Assembly: GCA_964432875.1 (NCBI GenBank)
Contig: CAYSPJ010000024.1
Coordinates: 1-49,920 of the forward strand
Length of the DNA: 49,920 nt
Reading direction: 5' to 3'
From: JACJYE01 sp964432875
GTDB taxonomy: Bacteria > Bacteroidota > Bacteroidia > Chitinophagales > Saprospiraceae
Part shown: one piece after another, positions 45,215 through 49,920 of the stretch
How the letters are laid out: the number at the start of each line of letters is the position of its first letter
How positions within the stretch are numbered: the first letter of the stretch is position 1
Program-made: the position numbers and the translations under genes
The notes under the pieces: model-generated
What the model was told of the DNA's origin: nothing
The model's database searches: none
The model's input: only the letters and a program-made list of their open reading frames with translations

Positions 45215-47572
45215 TTAAAATTTAAAATTCCAGGTAATAGATGGTAAGATTGGGAACAAAGACACCTGTTTGGCCGCAATGCGATCGGGTATCCTGATTT
45301 GGTTGCCATCTCCTCCATCAACATCTTTAAACTGGGGTTCCAGGAGGATAAAAAAGGCATTGCGCCGGTCATAAGCATTCACCACGCTGAGTGAGAGGTC
45401 ACTCTCGCCCCATTTTGGGAAAAAGCGGATGACGAGGCTAAGGTCGAGCCGGTGGTAGGGGGGCAGGCGGAAATTGTTGCGTGCGCCATAGTCCGGCACC
45501 ACTGCTTTAAAACCAGCGCCATAAATATCCTGGAAGGTAAAGCGCCCCGGTGCCAGCCAGCGCAGGTCGCCAGACCCATAAACAAAGGTTGCGGTCGTGG
45601 TGAGGCGGCGGCTGATTTCGTACATCCCTACGACCGACAAGTCGTGTCGGCGGTCGTAAATAGGAGAGAAGGGGCCATAGCCCTCCGATTCTTGGGCAAA
45701 GCGCCCATCGGGGGCTAGGGTCTCAAAGTCTTTCAACTGGATGAGTGCCAAGGTGTAACCGATCCAGCCAGTAAAGCGGCCCTGCTTTTTTTCGATGCTG
45801 AGTTCTAGTCCGTAGGCTTCTCCTGTGCCGACGGCAAATTCTTCTTCCAGGCGATCGTTGGCAAACAAGCGTGCGCCATCGACAAATTGGAGCTGCCGGT
45901 CCAACCATTTGTAATAAGCCTCCCAGGTAATCAGGAATTGCTCGCCCAGCAGATAGGAGAGGCCCAAGGCAAGCTGGTCAGAGCGTTGCGGTTTAACCAA
46001 CCCCGTGGAAGGGTACCACACGTCGGTGGGCAAAGCAGCGCCAGCACTGGCGACCAGGTGCAGATACTGATACATGCGAGCATAGCTGCCTTTCAGTACC
46101 CAACGATCAGATAAGGAGTAGCGGCCGGCGAGGCGAGGTTCCAGCCCGGCATAAAAGGTGCTATCGTTGTTGAAACCGCTCAGGCGCAGCCCCGCATTGA
46201 GGCTGAAGCGCGAAGTCAGCTCTATTTCATCGGCGATATATAGCGCCGTCTCCACGCCGCCATATTCCTGGCCAGCAGAAAAGCTGACCACGCCATCATC
46301 GCTGCCGGCTTTCAGGCGGCCAACGGTGAAAAGGTGATGGATAGCCTGTGCGCCAAAACGGATGGTGTGGCGGTTGTTGGGCTCGTAGTGGAAATCAGTC
46401 TTAAGGCTCACATCGCGGATGTTCGACCCCACTAAAAAAGAGAAGCCAGTGATACGGTTGCGGATGTTGTATTGGTAGTCGGAATAAGTAAAGGTCGTAT
46501 TGGCAAAGAGCCGGGGGGAAAAGACGTGATTCCAGCGGGCTGTGCCAGTAGCGTTGCCCCAGTCGAAGTCAAAATTAAAGAACTCGCGGTTGATGCCGAA
46601 GACATCCCGTCCGAAATAACCGCTGAGGAAGATGCGGTCTTTCTCACCCAACTCGAAATTGACCTTGGTGTTGAGGTCGTAAAAATAATAGTCGGGGATG
46701 AAGCCCGTGTTTTCACCTTGTTTCCGTTCGTTGGCGCGGTTGATGGCGCGGGTGAAAATATCCACGTAGGTACGTCGGCCCGAGACAATGAAGGAAGAGC
46801 GCCCTTTTTCGATGGGACCCTCCAGCGTCAGGCGGGAAGCGATGAGCCCTATACCGCCAGAGCCAGAAAATTTCTGGTTGTTGCCTTCTTTCAGCTTGAC
46901 GTCGATGACCGAGGAGAGCCGCCCGCCATACTGGGCAGGAAAGCCGCCTTTGTATAGCTTGAGGTCTTTGACGGCATCGGTATTGAAGGTGCTGAAGAAG
47001 CCGAACAAATGGTTAGGGTTGTACACCACCGCTTCGTCCAGTACAATCAGATTTTGATCGCTGGCCCCTCCGCGGACGAAGATGCCGGTGGTGCCTTCCG
47101 CCCCAGAAGGGATGCCCGGCTTGAGTTGGATGGTCTTGAGGATGTCGCTTTCCCCTAAAAGTACGGGTAGAAGCCTGGCTTCCCGCGTCGTAATGGCCTC
47201 TACGCTCATTTCCGTAGAAGCCATCCTTTCCCGGAAAGAGTTGGCCTTAACCAGCACTTCGTCCAACTGCACTCCGGTCGTTAGCTTGAAGTTGGCCACT
47301 TGGTCAGCCAGCAGGTAGAATTTTTGTATTTGGGATTGAAACCCTACGTAGCTGACTACGATTTCCACCGAATCGCCTGAGGGCAGAGACAGGGAGAAAA
47401 AACCATATTCGTTGGAGGTCGTCCCGATGCCTAATGCTGGCACAGCGACACTGGCACCAACGAGTGTCTCTCCGCTATCCTGGTCTTTAATCGACCCGCT
47501 GAGGGTGAAATCCTTCTGGGCAACAGCCAGGGTGGAGAAGAACAATAGTGTAAAAATGGAGATGTTTTTCAT
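45215..47572 (-). CDS. TonB-dependent outer membrane receptor with carboxypeptidase-regulatory-like N-domain
   Basis: A 785-residue receptor: signal peptide (to about 18), a CarboxypepD_reg-like beta domain (about 22-108; SGSIKDQDSGETLVGASV), the plug domain (about 120-230; IFVRGGASDQNLIVLD, YKGGFPAQYGGRLSSVID), and a 22-strand-type barrel ending in ITWNFKF. It would import a ligand using TonB energy. It is not a full SusC (no SusD neighbour); the partner is the DUF4249 lipoprotein. The substrate is unknown. Confidence 0.94.
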   Translation of the reverse strand: MKNISIFTLLFFSTLAVAQKDFTLSGSIKDQDSGETLVGASVAVPALGIGTTSNEYGFFSLSLPSGDSVEIVVSYVGFQSQIQKFYLLADQVANFKLTTGVQLDEVLVKANSFRERMASTEMSVEAITTREARLLPVLLGESDILKTIQLKPGIPSGAEGTTGIFVRGGASDQNLIVLDEAVVYNPNHLFGFFSTFNTDAVKDLKLYKGGFPAQYGGRLSSVIDVKLKEGNNQKFSGSGGIGLIASRLTLEGPIEKGRSSFIVSGRRTYVDIFTRAINRANERKQGENTGFIPDYYFYDLNTKVNFELGEKDRIFLSGYFGRDVFGINREFFNFDFDWGNATGTARWNHVFSPRLFANTTFTYSDYQYNIRNRITGFSFLVGSNIRDVSLKTDFHYEPNNRHTIRFGAQAIHHLFTVGRLKAGSDDGVVSFSAGQEYGGVETALYIADEIELTSRFSLNAGLRLSGFNNDSTFYAGLEPRLAGRYSLSDRWVLKGSYARMYQYLHLVASAGAALPTDVWYPSTGLVKPQRSDQLALGLSYLLGEQFLITWEAYYKWLDRQLQFVDGARLFANDRLEEEFAVGTGEAYGLELSIEKKQGRFTGWIGYTLALIQLKDFETLAPDGRFAQESEGYGPFSPIYDRRHDLSVVGMYEISRRLTTTATFVYGSGDLRWLAPGRFTFQDIYGAGFKAVVPDYGARNNFRLPPYHRLDLSLVIRFFPKWGESDLSLSVVNAYDRRNAFFILLEPQFKDVDGGDGNQIRIPDRIAAKQVSLFPILPSITWNFKF

Positions 47573-47776
47573 AAGGTTGATTCAATGCTGCTTTGGAAAC
47601 GCAGGGAAGGGGTAACTGTTGCGGATTGGCCGGACATTAATCAATAGACTTGCTGCGCGTTTATTGCTCTCGCCACAAATCCAATAAAGAGCCGACCTTG
47701 CCAATATCGTGGCATTAGGGTGCCAACCAGCCATATAAGAACCCTTGGGTGGGCAGCTGAGGAAAGGGGCTTGCCT

Positions 47777-48652
47777 TTAGAAGTTAAACCCAATTGAAGC
47801 CTGGAGATTTAGGTTGCGGTCATCATCGTTGCGGAAAATGAATTTTTTATCGGCATCCAGCTTGTAGCGCGAGGCATCGCGCCCTGATTTGGTCACATCG
47901 GCCAGGCCGTAGTTGACGCGCAGGCCAAGGAATAAGCCTTGGTTGAGGTAGAAAGACAAGCCGCCGACCAGGCCGAAGTCTATTGTCCGGTAAAGCCTTT
48001 CACCTTCTCCCAGATCCTGAGGATAAGCCCCCAATACTTTGGGGATGAGCACATCCTGCCCATCTACCCTGCGGATTTCCACTTCATCCACATCAATACG
48101 TTGTAGCGACTGGCGGAAGTAATTGAATTCCAAGGCAATGGTGAAGGGGTCAATAGTGGTGCCGCCTTCTGACAGTCCGCTAAAAGTCAGCTCCCCGGCA
48201 GCCCGAGATGTAGCGAGGATGCCGAGGTTAAAGCCCCCAGAGAGCTCTACCCGCCCCAGCCTGGCCACCGCAGTGATGGGGAAGTCAAGGTATGAATTGT
48301 TGACCGTGAGCGTCGTATTGCGGGTGCCAGTAGCATAGACGTTGCTCTCGTTCGCGGTGTCAAAAATCCAATAGGAGGTACCCAGGTAATTGTATTCAGT
48401 GCCTTTCTGAGAATAGGCTAGTTCACCCCGCAGGCTGAATACGTCATTGAACTTCACATTGACCATGCCGCCGAGATGAAAGCCCGATTTATAAGAGAAT
48501 TCTTCCAGCCCGCTGCCATTATCGTCCATCTCCAGCGGGCCGCTGATGGTGGCGAAGTTGAGCCCGGCACGAAAGCCAGCAGATATTTTCTGAGCCTGGA
48601 GTGGAAGCAGGCCCAACAAGGCGGAGGCGAGAATCAGGGAAATACGGCGCAT
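47777..48652 (-). CDS. Outer membrane beta-barrel protein (PorT/porin-like family)
   Basis: A 291-residue exported protein: signal peptide ending in LQAQ, then an 8-10-strand barrel pattern with alternating hydrophobic strands (KISAGFRAGLNFATISG at the start, LNLQASIGFNF at the end). It belongs to the outer-membrane beta-barrel group common in Bacteroidota; the specific role is unknown. It starts 40 bp after the stop of the GNAT gene on the same strand, so they may be co-transcribed. Confidence 0.85.
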   Translation of the reverse strand: MRRISLILASALLGLLPLQAQKISAGFRAGLNFATISGPLEMDDNGSGLEEFSYKSGFHLGGMVNVKFNDVFSLRGELAYSQKGTEYNYLGTSYWIFDTANESNVYATGTRNTTLTVNNSYLDFPITAVARLGRVELSGGFNLGILATSRAAGELTFSGLSEGGTTIDPFTIALEFNYFRQSLQRIDVDEVEIRRVDGQDVLIPKVLGAYPQDLGEGERLYRTIDFGLVGGLSFYLNQGLFLGLRVNYGLADVTKSGRDASRYKLDADKKFIFRNDDDRNLNLQASIGFNF

Positions 48653-48691
48653 GTCTGGTTCGTTTTTTTGGTTGATAGAGTGGCTCTGTAA

Positions 48692-49123
48692 TTAGAGCGC
48701 TTTCCGGAGCCAAATCCGGGTGGCACTGGTTTCTTCTTTTTCTTCCAGGCCGATGATTTGAAACCCGTTCTTCAAGGCAAAGATAAGCATAGCGCGGTGG
48801 ATATTTCGAGTTTTGAAGGTAATACTGTCGTAGCCCTGCGCTTTAGCCCATTTTTCCTGTGCATCAGCCAGCGCCTGCGCTACGCCCCGCCGCCGATAGG
48901 CGGGTAGCACCCCGCCCATCCAAGAGTAGAAATAACCTTCGCGCTCGTAGCCTGCTTTAAAGCCGATAGGTAAGATGCCGTCGTAGGCAGCCAGCAGCAG
49001 ATGCGGCTTGTTGGCGAAGCGCTGACGGTAGGCTTCGGCTTCGTACGGCACGCTAAACTCTGGTATCTGGATTGACAACTGTACGGCAGTTTCAATGGGG
49101 CAGGGGCGGATGTTGAAGGGCAT
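48692..49123 (-). CDS. GNAT-family N-acetyltransferase
   Basis: A 143-residue acetyltransferase of the GNAT fold. The acetyl-CoA-binding motif A is visible in GGVLPAYRRRGVAQAL (the Q/RxxGxG/A-type loop). I chose the ATG at 49121-49123 (MPFNIRPCPIETAVQ), since the 37 upstream codons are not family-like. Acceptor unknown. Confidence 0.88.
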   Translation of the reverse strand: MPFNIRPCPIETAVQLSIQIPEFSVPYEAEAYRQRFANKPHLLLAAYDGILPIGFKAGYEREGYFYSWMGGVLPAYRRRGVAQALADAQEKWAKAQGYDSITFKTRNIHRAMLIFALKNGFQIIGLEEKEETSATRIWLRKAL

Positions 49124-49248
49124 AATAGGTTGTTTCTTATTGAAACGCCAGACTTTAGGCCTTCGTGCACCTAATATAAGTTGCTGTCCTTTAGCGTTCG
49201 AGCGTAAGGCCACTATCAGGCTATTAAGAACCAATGAATACCTGTCTG

Positions 49249-49920
49249 CTACAAATCGATCTTGATATAAACTGGACAGTGGTCTGAATGTGCTACATCT
49301 GGCATCTGGTAAGCCTCCAGGAGGCGGCTGCGAATGCCGTCAGAAACCGATTGGTAGTCGATGCGCCAGCCTTTATTATTAGCGCGGGCGTTGGCGCGGA
49401 AGCTCCACCAGCTATACTCCACCTTGTCGGGGTGGAGAAAGCGGAAAGCATCGGTAAACCCATTGTCAAACCACTTGCTCATCCATTCACGTTCTTCTGG
49501 CAGGAAGCCCGAGCTCTTCTTGTTGCGCACCGGGTCATGGATGTCAATCTCCGTATGTGCGATGTTGTAATCGCCCACGATGATCAAATTTGGGCGCTCT
49601 TTTTTTAGTGCCTCGATCCAGCCATAAAAATCATCGAGGAATTCCATTTTAAAAGCTTGCCGCTCATCTCCTGTCGTGCCTGACGGGAAGTAGCAGTTGA
49701 GCAAAGTCCAATCCCCAAAATCTGTGCGTAAGATGCGCCCCTCCCGGTCGTACTGCTCCATGCCGCAGCCCTCGATGACCGCATCCGGTTCGATGCGGCT
49801 GAAAGTAGCAACCCCGCTATAGCCCTTCTTCTCTGCCGAGTGCCAGTATTGTCGGTAGCCGAGCTCCTCAAACAGCCCGCGCTCTAACACTTGTTCGGGC
49901 TGTGCCTTGGTCTCCTGGAT
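49249..49920 (-). CDS. xth: Exodeoxyribonuclease III (partial, 5' end beyond the window)
   Basis: The C-terminal ~223 residues of an EEP-family DNA repair nuclease (AP endonuclease/exonuclease III). At the window edge the frame begins with IQETKAQPEQV, the metal-binding Glu motif; further on come KKGYSGVATFSR, the Asp-Asn motif (IIVGDYNIAHTEID), the WWSFR segment and the catalytic SDHCP near the C-terminus. Only about 30 N-terminal residues are missing. It incises abasic sites. It is on the same strand as, and upstream of, the GNAT gene. Confidence 0.95.
   Translation of the reverse strand: MQETKAQPEQVLERGLFEELGYRQYWHSAEKKGYSGVATFSRIEPDAVIEGCGMEQYDREGRILRTDFGDWTLLNCYFPSGTTGDERQAFKMEFLDDFYGWIEALKKERPNLIIVGDYNIAHTEIDIHDPVRNKKSSGFLPEEREWMSKWFDNGFTDAFRFLHPDKVEYSWWSFRANARANNKGWRIDYQSVSDGIRSRLLEAYQMPDVAHSDHCPVYIKIDL

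Overview
The window looks like a chromosomal piece of an aerobic Bacteroidota, probably of the Saprospiraceae/Lewinella type. The grounds are: promoters of the TAnnTTTG class instead of sigma70 -35/-10 boxes, weak Shine-Dalgarno signals, a DUF4249 lipoprotein paired with a carboxypeptidase-regulatory-type TonB receptor, a fused aspartokinase-homoserine dehydrogenase heading thrABC, a DUF4175 giant protein, and heme A synthase (aerobic respiration). The lineage is inferred from gene content; no rRNA lies inside the window.

Layout. 1-600: no gene, but two minus-strand promoters firing out of the left edge, of the kind that drives rRNA/tRNA operons in this phylum. 0.6-9.6 kb: ygiQ, aspS, heme A synthase, an SRAP/dtd/MazG-like housecleaning run, PrsW and an alpha/beta hydrolase. 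9.9-18.1 kb, all plus strand: GAF-SpoIIE phosphatase, TM2-TPR-SHOCT protein, CBS protein, Omp85-like protein, NAD kinase, cyclase-family hydrolase, a TPR-like membrane protein and a nucleotidyltransferase. 18.1-18.5 kb: a decayed AAA-ATPase-like gene interrupted by and followed by short palindromic repeats. 18.5-27.2 kb: ALDH7-type dehydrogenase, YqeY, RsmA, then divergent PdxA and an odd Nramp homologue, then a minus-strand run of mvaD, rhodanese lipoprotein and an alpha-oxoamine synthase. 27.3-34.7 kb: M1 peptidase, then divergent thrA-thrB-thrC with two parS-like palindromes at its end. 34.8-43.1 kb: YbeY and an anti-sigma type ATPase, DUF4175 protein, a second M1 peptidase and an alpha/beta hydrolase split by an assembly gap. 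43.5-49.9 kb: OmpA lipoprotein, DUF4249/TonB receptor, a porin-like barrel, GNAT, and exodeoxyribonuclease III running off the right edge.

How the genes fit together. thrABC is a complete aspartate-to-threonine module apart from aspartate-semialdehyde dehydrogenase. mvaD (mevalonate route to isoprenoids) and an SPT-like alpha-oxoamine synthase (possible sphingoid or sulfonolipid base) form a lipid-building run. The SpoIIE-type phosphatase (9.9 kb) and the HATPase anti-sigma type protein (35.3 kb) could be two arms of a partner-switching system, though they lie 25 kb apart.

The most interesting signals are non-coding: two 14-16 bp perfect parS-type palindromes 354 bp apart, one of them inside thrC; a mobile-looking 10-bp-arm palindrome inserted in frame in a dead AAA gene and repeated in tandem next to it; a 104-bp nested inverted repeat resembling a MITE at 39.2-39.3 kb; and a four-copy TTTTCCACA inverted array at 4.7 kb. 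The Nramp homologue has lost the side chains that normally bind the metal. The gap at 42753-42852 is flanked by an exact 55-bp duplication and is an assembly artefact; collapsing it restores an intact gene.
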